Translations under genes and position numbers: made by a program | Shown: positions 9,489 to 17,971 of the stretch, piece by piece | Numbering within the stretch: the stretch's first letter is position 1 | Layout of the letters: every line of letters starts with the position of its first letter | The notes under the pieces: model-generated | Told to the model about the DNA's origin: nothing | Seen by the model: the letters and a program-made list of their open reading frames with translations, nothing else | The model's database searches: none | From: Nitrospirota bacterium | GTDB lineage: Bacteria; Nitrospirota; Thermodesulfovibrionia; Thermodesulfovibrionales; JdFR-85 | DNA length: 47,119 nucleotides | NCBI GenBank assembly: GCA_035873375.1 | Contig: JAYWMQ010000028.1 | Coordinates: 1 to 47,119, forward strand | Direction of reading: 5' to 3'

Positions 9489-10307
9489 ATGGATAAACAT
9501 ATTGTTATATTTACAGACCTCGACGGCACCCTCCTCAGTTATGACAGCTACTCTTTTGAAGAGGCCGCCGATGCCCTTGCGCTTATAAAAGAGAAAAGAA
9601 TCCCCCTTGTTCTCTGCTCAAGCAAGACCAGGGGAGAGATTGAACTTTACAGGGAGCGCCTTGAAAACAGAGACCCCTTTGTCTCTGAAAACGGTGGCGG
9701 AATTTTTATCCCTGTTGGTTATTTCAAAAAATCCCCGGACATTGGTGTCAGGCATGACAACAGATATCGTGTCATAACCATAGGGAAGAGGTACAGTGAG
9801 CTGAGGGACGGACTCAGAAGACTGAGGGAGATGGGGTTCGGGGTAAAAGGGTTCGGGGACATGACTGTGGAGGAGATTGTCTCCCTTACCGGACTGAGCC
9901 CGGAAGAGGCAAGGTTATCAAAGGAGAGGGATTTTGATGAACCGTTTATTGTAGAGGACGGTACGGATGAAGAGCGGCTCAGGGATGCCGTTCAATCACT
10001 TGGTCTGACCTGCACGGTCGGGAGATACTACCATCTTATGGGAGAAAGCGATAAGGGCAAGGCAGTACGGATACTGATAGAGTTGTACAGAAAAGAGTTT
10101 GGAGATATCAGGACCATTGCAATAGGTGACAGTCCAAATGACATCCCCATGCTTGAGGCAGTGGATATACCCGTGGTTGTTCAGAAACCGGGAGGTGTTT
10201 ATGACAGCAGGATCGTTGTCCCTGATCTTGTAAGGGCTGATGGTATCGGACCGGATGGGTGGCGTAAGGTGATTATGGAGCTGATTGGAAATTTTCAGGG
10301 TAAATGA
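9489..10307 (+). CDS. mannosyl-3-phosphoglycerate phosphatase family (HAD-IIB)
   Basis: The 272 residues begin with the HAD motif I FTDLDGTLLSYD (Asp10 and Asp12), then LVLCSSKTRGEIELY (motif II region) and AIGDSPNDIPMLEAV (motif IV). SSKTR and FVSENGGGIF are characteristic of MPGP enzymes, which dephosphorylate mannosyl- or glucosyl-3-phosphoglycerate to the compatible solute. Because the only matching synthase in the window is GpgS-like (17972-19183), glucosyl-3-phosphoglycerate is a likely substrate here; some MPGP homologues accept both. It is co-oriented with glycerate kinase across a 19-base gap. Confidence 0.85.
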   Translation: MDKHIVIFTDLDGTLLSYDSYSFEEAADALALIKEKRIPLVLCSSKTRGEIELYRERLENRDPFVSENGGGIFIPVGYFKKSPDIGVRHDNRYRVITIGKRYSELRDGLRRLREMGFGVKGFGDMTVEEIVSLTGLSPEEARLSKERDFDEPFIVEDGTDEERLRDAVQSLGLTCTVGRYYHLMGESDKGKAVRILIELYRKEFGDIRTIAIGDSPNDIPMLEAVDIPVVVQKPGGVYDSRIVVPDLVRADGIGPDGWRKVIMELIGNFQGK

Positions 10308-10395
10308 GTTATTCTAACAGTCATCTTTACTCTACATTGTCGCTCGATATTTAATCATTTAATCGCTAAGCCAAAAACTAAAAGGGAGTTTTGAT

Positions 10396-11169
10396 ATGGA
10401 AGAAGCAAGTAAGCAGCCGGATAAAAACCCTGTAGAGCCTGTCAGGATGAACCTGGACAGCAAGTTTAAATTTTCCTGTCATAAAGGGCTTGAGTGTTTC
10501 GGGGAGTGTTGCGGAAAGATAACAATATCTCTCACTCCATACGATGTGCTGAGGATCAAAAACAAACTTGGCATTACTTCGGCTGAGTTCCTCTCATTAT
10601 ATACCCGGATTGTTGACCTTAAGAGCACCAAACTGCCCTTTTTCCTGCTCAATATGACAGAGGACGGCAAATGTCCGTTTGTTGGCGAAGATGGCTGTAA
10701 TATTTATGCAGACAGGCCACTTATATGCAGATACTATCCCATTGGTCTCGGAGCGATGGAAAGCACTGAAGCAGAGAGCGGTGATTTTTATTACCAGATT
10801 AAAGATCCCTTCTGCAAGGGGTTTGAAGAGGATAAGGAATGGACGGTTCGTCAGTGGAGAGAGTCCCAGGAGATAGACCGATATGATTTTGTCAACAAGG
10901 ACTGGTTTGAGATTGTTCTTAACAAGAAACTCCTTGCCGGTGCTGTGGAGCCTGACGAAAAGAGTCAGAGATTGTACATGCTGGGCAGCTTTGATACGGA
11001 CAGCTTCAGAAACTTTGTCTTTGAGAGCAGGTTTCTTGACCTCTATGAAGTCGATGAGGTAACAATACAGATGATAAGGGAAGATGAGGTGGAGCTGCTG
11101 AAGTTTGCACACAAGTGGCTGAAGGGTGTACTCTTTGGTGAGTATATATACCCAAGAAGGGAGCCATAA
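10396..11169 (+). CDS. YkgJ-family cysteine cluster protein
   Basis: The protein has 257 residues. FSCHKGLECFGECCGK near residues 27-42 and a second cluster, CPFVGEDGCNIYADRPLICRYYP, supply the conserved Cys set of the YkgJ/UPF0153 zinc- or iron-chelating family. The second half (about 150-257) is unlike short YkgJ proteins and not recognised. GGGAG precedes the ATG. Its stop nearly touches the stop of the HD gene on the other strand. The function of the family is unsettled; metal binding is the safe statement. Confidence 0.8.
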   Translation: MEEASKQPDKNPVEPVRMNLDSKFKFSCHKGLECFGECCGKITISLTPYDVLRIKNKLGITSAEFLSLYTRIVDLKSTKLPFFLLNMTEDGKCPFVGEDGCNIYADRPLICRYYPIGLGAMESTEAESGDFYYQIKDPFCKGFEEDKEWTVRQWRESQEIDRYDFVNKDWFEIVLNKKLLAGAVEPDEKSQRLYMLGSFDTDSFRNFVFESRFLDLYEVDEVTIQMIREDEVELLKFAHKWLKGVLFGEYIYPRREP

Positions 11170-11170
11170 T

Positions 11171-11923
11171 CTACCTGCAGAGGGTTCTCTTTAACTCGGA
11201 ATATATTACCTTGCCGATCTCAAGCCCCATATCAATTATCTCGGGTCCGTATCTCTTTCCTGTCTCTGTCCTGAATGTCTCCTTTATGCGTTCAATATAC
11301 TCAATACCTTTCTTGTAATTTTCGAGAAATACCTCGGGAGAGATATTGCCGAACTCAAGCATGTCCCAGACGGTCTTCGTGAAGTTTTCCTGTCCCCACC
11401 TGAATTTGTCTGCATCGTAGAGTGCATTGCTTACCAGTCTTCCATACTCATCCTCCGGAGCTACAACTGTCGTGAATGCCTCATGGTTTCTTATGGCCAT
11501 GGCAATATAGCGCTTGAATCTGCTGTCAATGCCGGAGCAGACCAGTATCCGCATGGCTTCCTCGCTGCCGGCTATGGCATGGTTTTCATTTCCCCGCTTG
11601 ATATCATGGAGGAGTCCTGAAATATGTGCGGTAACAATGAGTTTTTCGATTATATCCTTGGAGATACCCATTTCCCCCCCCTCTATTATTACGAGGGCTC
11701 CTGCATCTACGGCAACGGCCTTTGAGTGCTCATAACCGTGCCCCATCCCTTCCTGGATAATGTCTATATGACTTATACACTGTTTCAGTATCACATTGTC
11801 CTGCAAGCATTGAAGGGATTCCTGAAGCTCTTTTTTAAAGACCCTGTAGAAGGAAGGTGTTCCCTGTGAGGCTGCCATCTCTGAGGCCATTGTTCTTAAA
11901 GGAGTGTAAAAATCACCAGTCAT
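11171..11923 (-). CDS. HD-domain metal-dependent phosphohydrolase
   Basis: The 250 residues contain the HD signature His66, His106-Asp107 (LLHDIKRGNE), His147 (RNHEAF) and a distal Asp near 170-172 (DADKFRWG). Such proteins hydrolyse nucleotides, dNTPs or cyclic dinucleotides; nothing here fixes the substrate. GHGYEHSKAV in front of the first His resembles RelA/YfbR-like and HDIG relatives. It converges with the YkgJ gene, the two stops lying one base apart. Confidence 0.75.
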   Translation of the reverse strand: MTGDFYTPLRTMASEMAASQGTPSFYRVFKKELQESLQCLQDNVILKQCISHIDIIQEGMGHGYEHSKAVAVDAGALVIIEGGEMGISKDIIEKLIVTAHISGLLHDIKRGNENHAIAGSEEAMRILVCSGIDSRFKRYIAMAIRNHEAFTTVVAPEDEYGRLVSNALYDADKFRWGQENFTKTVWDMLEFGNISPEVFLENYKKGIEYIERIKETFRTETGKRYGPEIIDMGLEIGKVIYSELKRTLCR

Positions 11924-11979
11924 TATATATATTAAGATTTAATACGGATATTATGTCAAGAAGGGGCCTGTTTGGTTTT

Positions 11980-12009
11980 TTGTTATTTTACAGGGATTTG
12001 GAGTATAAT
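11980..12009 (+). promoter_or_regulatory. sigma70-like promoter for fabG
   Basis: TTGTTA (11980-11985), an 18-base spacer and a consensus TATAAT (12004-12009). It would give an untranslated leader of about 165 bases before fabG at 12184. The fatty-acid genes follow in the same direction. Confidence 0.5.
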
Positions 12010-12183
12010 ACACGTCACGAAAAACAAATCCGGGATATGTATTGGTTAACAATGAGTTGTAGCAGGGCTTGGAAAAGATAGCTGAAGTCTGTTAAAATGG
12101 GTGCCGGGTGAAGAAGACAAATCAGAGGGGCAGGGCAGAACCCGCGGGCCCCATGTATCTGCTTGCTATGAAAGGGGGAGCTG

Positions 12184-12924
12184 ATGGATTTTAAGGGACA
12201 GGTAGCTGTGGTTACCGGGGCAGGCCGGGGCATCGGTCAGGCTATAGCTGAAAGCCTTGCAACCCTGGGAGTTAATATTGCAGTTGTTGACCTTAGCGCT
12301 GATGATGCCGGAGCAGTTGCAGAAGGCCTTGTCAGAATGGGTGTAAGGGCAATTCCTGTAACTGCTGATGTGTCAAGTGCTGATAGTGTCAAGGATATGT
12401 TCAGCACTGTGGTAAAGGAGTTCGGCGGTATGGATATCCTTGTCAACAATGCAGGTATTACCCGTGATGCCTTACTGCTGAGAATGAAGGAAGAAGACTG
12501 GGACAGTGTGATAGACGTTAACCTTAAAAGTGTTTTTCTCTGCTCAAAAGAGGCAGTAAAGATAATGTCAAAGAGGCGTTATGGCAGGGTTGTCAATATT
12601 GCATCCGTTGTTGCCTTTATGGGCAATCCCGGTCAGGCCAACTACTCTGCCTCAAAGGCCGGCATTGTCGGACTGACCAAGACCATTGCAAGGGAGTATG
12701 CCGGCAGGGGGATAACGGCAAATGCAGTGGCCCCGGGGTTTATCATGACTGCAATGACCGAGAAACTGCCGGACAATGTAAAGGATGAGATGAAGAAAGC
12801 AATACCAATGGGAAAGATGGGGACTGTACAGGATGTTGCCAATGCCGTGGTCTTCCTGTCATCTCCTGATGCCGGGTATATCACGGGACAGGTGGTTCAT
12901 GTAAACGGCGGTATGTACATGTAA
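12184..12924 (+). CDS. fabG: 3-oxoacyl-[acyl-carrier-protein] reductase
   Basis: A classical short-chain dehydrogenase of 246 residues. The cofactor loop is TGAGRGIG (11-18), the structural motif NNAG is at 88-91, and the catalytic set is Asn113, Ser141, Tyr154 and Lys158 (YSASK). VNGGMYM at the end is typical of FabG. It reduces beta-ketoacyl-ACP with NADPH in the elongation cycle. It is followed by acpP, fabF and rnc, a standard bacterial order. GGGGGAG precedes the ATG by about four bases. Confidence 0.97.
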   Translation: MDFKGQVAVVTGAGRGIGQAIAESLATLGVNIAVVDLSADDAGAVAEGLVRMGVRAIPVTADVSSADSVKDMFSTVVKEFGGMDILVNNAGITRDALLLRMKEEDWDSVIDVNLKSVFLCSKEAVKIMSKRRYGRVVNIASVVAFMGNPGQANYSASKAGIVGLTKTIAREYAGRGITANAVAPGFIMTAMTEKLPDNVKDEMKKAIPMGKMGTVQDVANAVVFLSSPDAGYITGQVVHVNGGMYM

Positions 12925-12930
12925 TAACTG

Positions 12931-12954
12931 AAACCGGTTGATGTCCGGTTTTTG
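12931..12954 (+). terminator. hairpin between fabG and acpP
   Basis: AAACCGG (12931-12937) pairs with CCGGTTT (12945-12951) around a seven-base loop, and the 3' arm ends in a short T-run. It sits six bases after the fabG stop and may be a partial terminator or processing site letting acpP be expressed at a different level from fabG. Confidence 0.55.
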
Positions 12955-13044
12955 TGTTTATATCAGGTGCTTTGTGCCTGGACAAGTCGTGGGCCGAAGA
13001 GAAACGCAGTTCGGTTCTTAATCTTATATTTTGGAGGTTGTGAG

Positions 13045-13278
13045 ATGGTAGAGGAGAAAGTAAAGGAACTTATATCAAACCAGCTTGGTGTTGATCTTGC
13101 TCAGGTAACACCAGCGGCATCATTTGTGGAAGACTTGGGGGCTGACTCTCTTGATACTGTAGAACTCGTAATGGCGTTTGAGGAGACATTCGGGATTGAG
13201 ATACCCGATGAGGACGCAGAGAAAATCCTGAAAGTCGAGGATGCCGTAGAGTATATAAAGAACAAGAGCCAGGCGTAG
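13045..13278 (+). CDS. acpP: acyl carrier protein
   Basis: The ATG at 13045 follows GGAGG at 13033-13037, and gives the normal 77 residues; the frame extends upstream but that part is not ACP-like. The acidic helix bundle carries [16 protein letters not shown], with Ser35 as the 4'-phosphopantetheine site, and [12 protein letters not shown]. It is the carrier for all acyl intermediates of fatty-acid synthesis. The TAG stop is directly followed by the fabF ATG. Confidence 0.97.
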   Translation: MVEEKVKELISNQLGVDLAQVTPAASFVEDLGADSLDTVELVMAFEETFGIEIPDEDAEKILKVEDAVEYIKNKSQA

Positions 13279-14526
13279 ATGAATCTCCGAAGGGTTGTTA
13301 TAACAGGTCTTGGTCTCATAACTCCCCTTGGCATCGGGGTGGAAGAAAACTGGACTGCTATGTTGGAAGGCAAATCGGGTATCGGGACTATTACGTCTTT
13401 TGACTCTTCTCCTCTCCCGGTGCATATTGCAGGGGAGGTAAAAGATTTCGACCCGGCTGATTATATAGAGAAGAAAGAGATAAAAAAAATGGACCGTTTT
13501 ATCCACTTTGCAATTGCAGCCGCACAGATGGCCATGGATGACTCGGGGCTCAGGATTACCGAGGCCAATGCCGAGAGGGTCGGTGTTGTTGTCGGCTCCG
13601 GTATTGGAGGATTACCTGCAATCGAGCATTATCATCAGGCCCTGCTTGAGAAGGGATACAAGCGTGTAACCCCTTTCTTTATTCCGATGTTAATCATAAA
13701 CCTTGCTGCCGGCAGAGTTTCAATGAGGTTTGGCGCCAAGGGCCCTAATTCTGCTGTTTGTACGGCATGTGCAACAGGCACCCATGCAATAGGTGATGCC
13801 TTCAGGATTGTCCAGCGCGGGGAAGCAGATGCCATGATTGCCGGGGGTACAGAGGCGGTAATAGCACCGCTTGGGATGGTTGGTTTTGCCGTTATGAAGG
13901 CACTTTCAAGGAGGAATGACGAGCCTGAAAAGGCGAGCAGGCCCTTTGACCGTGACAGGGATGGTTTTGTTATGGGTGAGGGATCCGGGATTGTGATCCT
14001 TGAAAGCCTTGAGAGTGCAATTGACCGGGGAGCAAAGATTTATGCCGAGGTAGTTGGATACGGTATGACCGGAGACGCCTATCATATTACATCCCCTGCC
14101 CCGGGAGGTGAAGGGGCTGTGAGATGCATGACAATAACCCTTAAGGATGCCGGGGTTTCACCTGATGAGGTGGACTATATAAATGCCCATGGGACTTCCA
14201 CGAAATTCAATGATGAAGTTGAGACAGAGGCCATAAAAACGGTCTTTGGCAAGCACGCGTATGAGATGGTGGTGAGTTCCACCAAGTCCATGACAGGCCA
14301 TCTCCTTGGCGCTGCCGGAGGTGTGGAGGCTGCTGTCAGTGCGCTCAGTGTTTTTAACAACATAGTTCCTCCGACAATAAACCTTGAAAACCCGGACCCG
14401 CAGTGTGACCTTGATTACGTTACCAAGACTTGCCGTGAAAGAACTGTTAACTATGCACTTTCAAATTCTTTTGGATTCGGTGGTACAAATGCCTGTCTCC
14501 TTTTCAAGAAGTTTGAAGAAGCTTGA
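13279..14526 (+). CDS. fabF: 3-oxoacyl-[acyl-carrier-protein] synthase II
   Basis: This 415-residue condensing enzyme has the Cys-His-His triad: Cys164 (TACATGTH), His304 (NAHGTST) and His341 ([10 protein letters not shown]). The C-terminal [11 protein letters not shown] is the usual FabF ending. It extends malonyl-ACP condensations in type II fatty-acid synthesis. The start abuts the acpP stop, indicating translational coupling; the 3' end overlaps rnc. Confidence 0.97.
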   Translation: MNLRRVVITGLGLITPLGIGVEENWTAMLEGKSGIGTITSFDSSPLPVHIAGEVKDFDPADYIEKKEIKKMDRFIHFAIAAAQMAMDDSGLRITEANAERVGVVVGSGIGGLPAIEHYHQALLEKGYKRVTPFFIPMLIINLAAGRVSMRFGAKGPNSAVCTACATGTHAIGDAFRIVQRGEADAMIAGGTEAVIAPLGMVGFAVMKALSRRNDEPEKASRPFDRDRDGFVMGEGSGIVILESLESAIDRGAKIYAEVVGYGMTGDAYHITSPAPGGEGAVRCMTITLKDAGVSPDEVDYINAHGTSTKFNDEVETEAIKTVFGKHAYEMVVSSTKSMTGHLLGAAGGVEAAVSALSVFNNIVPPTINLENPDPQCDLDYVTKTCRERTVNYALSNSFGFGGTNACLLFKKFEEA

Positions 14527-15199
14527 GTCTGCCCTTGATTATACGTTTCGAGACCCCTCTTTGCTCATTGAGGCTGTAACGCATAGTTCTTACTCAAATG
14601 AGCACCCTGATGAAGCCCCCACATATAATGAAAGGCTTGAGTTCCTTGGAGATGCAGTGCTGGGACTCTCGGTAGTTGAAGAACTCTTCAGGGTGGAAGA
14701 GACGCTTTCGGAATCGGATATGGCCAAGCTCAAGTCTTTTCTTGTCTCAAGGCCTGTCCTGTCCGGGGCAGCACGCGAATTAGAACTTGGCATGGTGCTG
14801 AGGCTTGGAAAGGGAGAGGAAGCCTCGGGAGGACGCGATAAAGAGAATATTCTTGCCGATGCCCTGGAGGCAATTGTGGGAGCTGTCTTTATTGACAGTG
14901 ACTATTATGTTGCAAGGGAGGTAATTCTCCATATAATAGGGAAGAAGATAGAAAACACGATAAAAACACGGAAGTCGCACGATTACAAGACTGAGCTTCA
15001 GGAACTCACCCAGGACATTTATGGCTCCTTACCCGAGTACAGGGTTGTGAAAGAAGAGGGAGAAGAACACAACAAGACCTTTACCGTGGAGGTCCTGATA
15101 GGGGGTGAATGCATGGGCAGCGGTAAGGGACGGAGCAAAAAAGAAGCACAGATGAAAGCAGCCAATGAGGCACTTAAGAGATTGACTATTGATGATTGA
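14489..15199 (+). CDS. rnc: ribonuclease III
   Basis: From the ATG at 14489 the protein has 236 residues, the expected length; upstream in-frame starts lie inside fabF and add non-homologous sequence. The RNase III signature [13 protein letters not shown] carries the catalytic acidic residues, with [14 protein letters not shown] as the second acidic motif. The double-stranded RNA-binding domain (about 160-232) ends in [19 protein letters not shown]. It processes rRNA and other structured RNAs. The gene overlaps fabF by 38 bases, a common linkage. Its last few codons run into a TTGAC/ATTGAT repeat. Confidence 0.95.
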   Translation: MPVSFSRSLKKLESALDYTFRDPSLLIEAVTHSSYSNEHPDEAPTYNERLEFLGDAVLGLSVVEELFRVEETLSESDMAKLKSFLVSRPVLSGAARELELGMVLRLGKGEEASGGRDKENILADALEAIVGAVFIDSDYYVAREVILHIIGKKIENTIKTRKSHDYKTELQELTQDIYGSLPEYRVVKEEGEEHNKTFTVEVLIGGECMGSGKGRSKKEAQMKAANEALKRLTIDD

Positions 15200-15256
15200 C
15201 AATTGGCTATTGATAGAACGGTAAAATATTTCATTAGTCAATAATCAATAATCAAT
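15181..15256. repeat. degenerate ATTGAC/ATTGAT repeats in inverted arrangement
   Basis: On the + strand the left arm has ATTGACT, ATTGATG, ATTGACA and similar units. The right arm from about 15233 (TAGTCAATAATCAATAATCA) is their reverse complement with few mismatches. The arms span the end of rnc, the 45-base gap and the end of the convergent MFS gene, and could form a hairpin at the convergent junction. Similar units recur at 17427-17453. Confidence 0.6.
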
Positions 15257-16462
15257 CCTCCCTCTCCTTGTCCTCAGGAAAAAGACGCTGCCTGCAATAA
15301 GGCAGATTGTACCGGCTGCAGTTAATGCCTGAGGCGTACCGATTTTATCTGCAGTATACCCTATTACGGCGCTGCCGATAGGCGCCATACCAAGAAAGAC
15401 AAGGGAATAGACACTCATAACCCTGCCCCTCAGTCCATCTCTTACATTCTCCTGAATGGAACTGTTTGCTGTGGCAAGAAAGCTGACCGCTGCCCAGCCC
15501 ATGGTGACAAGGATAATGATGGACAGGGGATATGACCTGCTCAGAGAGAAGGCGACCAGCGCAGCAGGGAATATAAGGGCTGCAATGGACATGTACCTGC
15601 GTGTGTTTCTGATCTTGCCCCTGAAGGCGATTACCATCGCCGCAGTGAATGCCCCGGCTCCGGCAGAGCTCATCATGTATCCCAGGCCTTTTGCTCCTAC
15701 ACCTAATATATCCTCTGCAAAAACAGGAAAAAACTGGCTGAAAGGTATACCGAAGAGGCTGAACACCATTATTGTCAGAATCAGCGTCAGTATATCCTGC
15801 TGTTTCAGGATGAAGTGTATTCCCTCCTTAAACTCACTAAAAAAACCTTTTGAACTGCCTGTTCTTGCGGTTCCCTTTATTGCCATCATTTTTAAGACAA
15901 AAACCACAGGTATAAAGCTCAGGGCGTTTATATAGAAGCACGCAGGGAGTCCGGCCCATGAGATGATGAGACCTGCGATCAGGGGGCCAAGTATGCGTGC
16001 GCCATTGAAGGCCGCTGAGCTGAGGGCTATTGCGTTAAGGAGATGTCCCTTGCCGACCATCTCGATCAGAAATGACTGTCTGGCAGGGATGTCAAAGGCA
16101 TTTATAGTGCCCATAAGAAAGGCCGTCAATATTGCATGCCAGACGTTTATTGTCCCGGTATACGTGAGGGTTCCAAGTATCAGGGGAGGGAATATGCTTA
16201 GGGTTTGCGTAACAATGAGAATATTCCTTTTCGAATATCTGTCGGCAATAATGCCCCCAAAGAGGGTAAACATGAGCACCGGCAGGGTCAGGGCAGCTCC
16301 GGCTATACCGAGATAGAGAGGAGAGCGTGTCAGTTGGTAGATAAGCCATCCCTGAGCCATCTGGTGCATCCAGGAGCCTGACAGGGATATCACCTGGGCA
16401 ATCCAGAAGAGTCTGAAGTTCTGAACATACAGGGCCGGGAAGGGTTTTTTTCTCTCGGTCAT
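15245..16462 (-). CDS. MFS transporter (EntS/MFS_3-like exporter)
   Basis: The 405 residues have about twelve hydrophobic helices. The N-terminus NFRLFWIAQVISLSGSWMH, the loop GGIIADRYSKRN (motif A between helices 2 and 3) and NAFDIPARQSFLIEMVG are typical of the EntS-like MFS_3 group of exporters. Substrates in this group include siderophores, macrolides and other drugs; none can be assigned. It is alone on its strand between rnc and dapB. Confidence 0.85.
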   Translation of the reverse strand: MTERKKPFPALYVQNFRLFWIAQVISLSGSWMHQMAQGWLIYQLTRSPLYLGIAGAALTLPVLMFTLFGGIIADRYSKRNILIVTQTLSIFPPLILGTLTYTGTINVWHAILTAFLMGTINAFDIPARQSFLIEMVGKGHLLNAIALSSAAFNGARILGPLIAGLIISWAGLPACFYINALSFIPVVFVLKMMAIKGTARTGSSKGFFSEFKEGIHFILKQQDILTLILTIMVFSLFGIPFSQFFPVFAEDILGVGAKGLGYMMSSAGAGAFTAAMVIAFRGKIRNTRRYMSIAALIFPAALVAFSLSRSYPLSIIILVTMGWAAVSFLATANSSIQENVRDGLRGRVMSVYSLVFLGMAPIGSAVIGYTADKIGTPQALTAAGTICLIAGSVFFLRTRRGRIDY

Positions 16463-16577
16463 CTCAGTATTTTAACATTAAATCCTGCCTTTATTTCCCG
16501 GCTTTTAACGGGAGCTTTTCATGTTAAATGGATATTTGTTATGATAGTTGACCTGAGTTAGACGGAGGAGGAAAGCC

Positions 16578-17381
16578 ATGATAAATGTAACAGTTGCCGG
16601 AGCTACGGGAAGGACGGGAAGCAGGATTGCCGCCCTGTGCATTGATCACCCCGAGATAAACCTTGTAGGCGCCCTTGAACGCAAGGGACATGAAAAGATT
16701 GGACAGGATATAGGAGTTATTATCGGGACGGGCGAGGTCAACATCCCGCTTGGTGATAAAATCGAGGATCTGGTTGACAGTACCGATGTGGTGATTGATT
16801 TCACATCAGTTGGCGCTACGATTCACAACCTCAGGGTTGCATCAGAGAAGGGAACGGCAATGGTCATAGGGACTACCGGCTTCAGCAAGGAGGATATGCA
16901 GGAAGTCCTGGCTCTTGCACGCAGCATTCCATGTGTTATGGCACCAAACATGTCTGTTGGGGTAAATCTTCTGTTCAAGGTGTTGAAGGATGTTGCAGTG
17001 GTCCTTGGCGATGACTATGACATAGAGATAATAGAGGCGCACCACAGGTTGAAGCAGGACGCCCCCAGCGGCACCGCACTTAAGTTGGCCCAGGTGGTAG
17101 CCGAGGCACTTGGAAGGAACCTTGATGAGGTAGCGATATATGCCAGAAAGGGATTTATTGGTGAGAGGGGCAGAAAGGAGATCGGGATCCAGACCATCAG
17201 GGGCGGCGACATTGTGGGAGAACACACCGTTATGTTTGCCGGAGCCGGTGAGAGGATAGAGATTACCCACAAGGCATCAAGCAGGGATACCTTTGCAACA
17301 GGTGCAGTAAGGGCTGCTCTATGGGTCTATGGCCGTGAGCCGGGACTGTACGATATGCTCGATGTGCTTGGATTGAGGTAG
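16578..17381 (+). CDS. dapB: 4-hydroxy-tetrahydrodipicolinate reductase
   Basis: The 267 residues contain the NAD(P)H loop AGATGRTGSRI (7-17), the substrate region EAHHRLKQDAPSGTAL with the catalytic His and Lys, and SRDTFATGAVRAALWV near the end. It reduces the DapA product in lysine and diaminopimelate synthesis. GGAGGAGG stands just before the ATG. It is isolated: no other dap gene is nearby, and both neighbours are on the opposite strand. Confidence 0.97.
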   Translation: MINVTVAGATGRTGSRIAALCIDHPEINLVGALERKGHEKIGQDIGVIIGTGEVNIPLGDKIEDLVDSTDVVIDFTSVGATIHNLRVASEKGTAMVIGTTGFSKEDMQEVLALARSIPCVMAPNMSVGVNLLFKVLKDVAVVLGDDYDIEIIEAHHRLKQDAPSGTALKLAQVVAEALGRNLDEVAIYARKGFIGERGRKEIGIQTIRGGDIVGEHTVMFAGAGERIEITHKASSRDTFATGAVRAALWVYGREPGLYDMLDVLGLR

Positions 17382-17426
17382 TAATAAACCTGATTATTCA
17401 GCCCTGTGTTTAGAAATCGTCGTTCG

Positions 17427-17453
17427 TCAATTGTCAATATTCAATTGTCAATA
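17427..17453. repeat. 13-bp direct repeat of the TTGACAAT family
   Basis: TCAATTGTCAATA occurs at 17427-17439 and again at 17441-17453, period 14, at the convergent junction of dapB and the ferritin-like gene. Each unit contains the palindrome CAATTG. The sequence resembles the repeat at 15181-15256. Confidence 0.7.
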
Positions 17454-17455
17454 CG

Positions 17456-17956
17456 TCACGCCCACGGAGTGCCGCCGTCAACAATGGCATGTTCATCCCA
17501 CATAAACCAGTTGCCGGTGTCTGAGAGAAAGGCATAGGTGTTCTGCAGTATATTGTAGTGTTTTTCCTCTTCCCCGGCAAGCCTCTGAAAGAGTCTCTTT
17601 TCCTTTTCATCAGAGGTCCCGTCAGCGACCTCCTTATAGTATTCAAAGCCCTCTTTTTCCATATCGAGGGCCATTTTCAGGGCATTTATCTCATCAGTTG
17701 TGGCCTCGATCCTCTCCATCATCCCGGATTTCAGGGTTTCAAAAATGGATTTTACAGCCTTACCGGGATCCCCTTCCCTGATCTCAATGTTGAGGCCCTT
17801 AAAAATGTCTTTGAGCATCTCAAGATGCCTCTTTTCATCCAGTGCAAAGGACTCAAACATCTTCTTCCCAAATGGATGCCCTGTCTTTTCTGCAGCCTCT
17901 GAATAGAAATTAATGGCATCCTCCTCCATCTTCATAGCCATCTCTACAGCCTTCAT
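17456..17956 (-). CDS. rubrerythrin-type ferritin-like diiron protein
   Basis: This 166-residue four-helix bundle has regularly spaced Glu/His ligands: KMEEDAINFYSEAAE, ALDEKRHLEMLKDIFK, MEKEGFEYYKEVAD and LAGEEEKHYNILQNT. The arrangement is that of the rubrerythrin/ferritin-like diiron domain, without a rubredoxin zinc-ribbon tail; WFMWDEHAIVDGG near the end is common in stand-alone forms. The likely role is peroxide reduction or iron handling in an anaerobe or microaerophile. GAGGGG precedes the ATG. It lies 15 bases downstream of the GpgS-like gene, so they may be co-transcribed. Confidence 0.85.
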   Translation of the reverse strand: MKAVEMAMKMEEDAINFYSEAAEKTGHPFGKKMFESFALDEKRHLEMLKDIFKGLNIEIREGDPGKAVKSIFETLKSGMMERIEATTDEINALKMALDMEKEGFEYYKEVADGTSDEKEKRLFQRLAGEEEKHYNILQNTYAFLSDTGNWFMWDEHAIVDGGTPWA

Positions 17957-17971
17957 ATACCCCTCCTTTTT

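Noticed and set aside
12952-13044. N-terminal extension of acpP
   Set aside because: The added 31 residues are not ACP-like and a good ribosome site stands before the ATG at 13045.
17427-17453. CRISPR-like repeat
   Set aside because: Only two 13-base units without a spacer and no cas genes.
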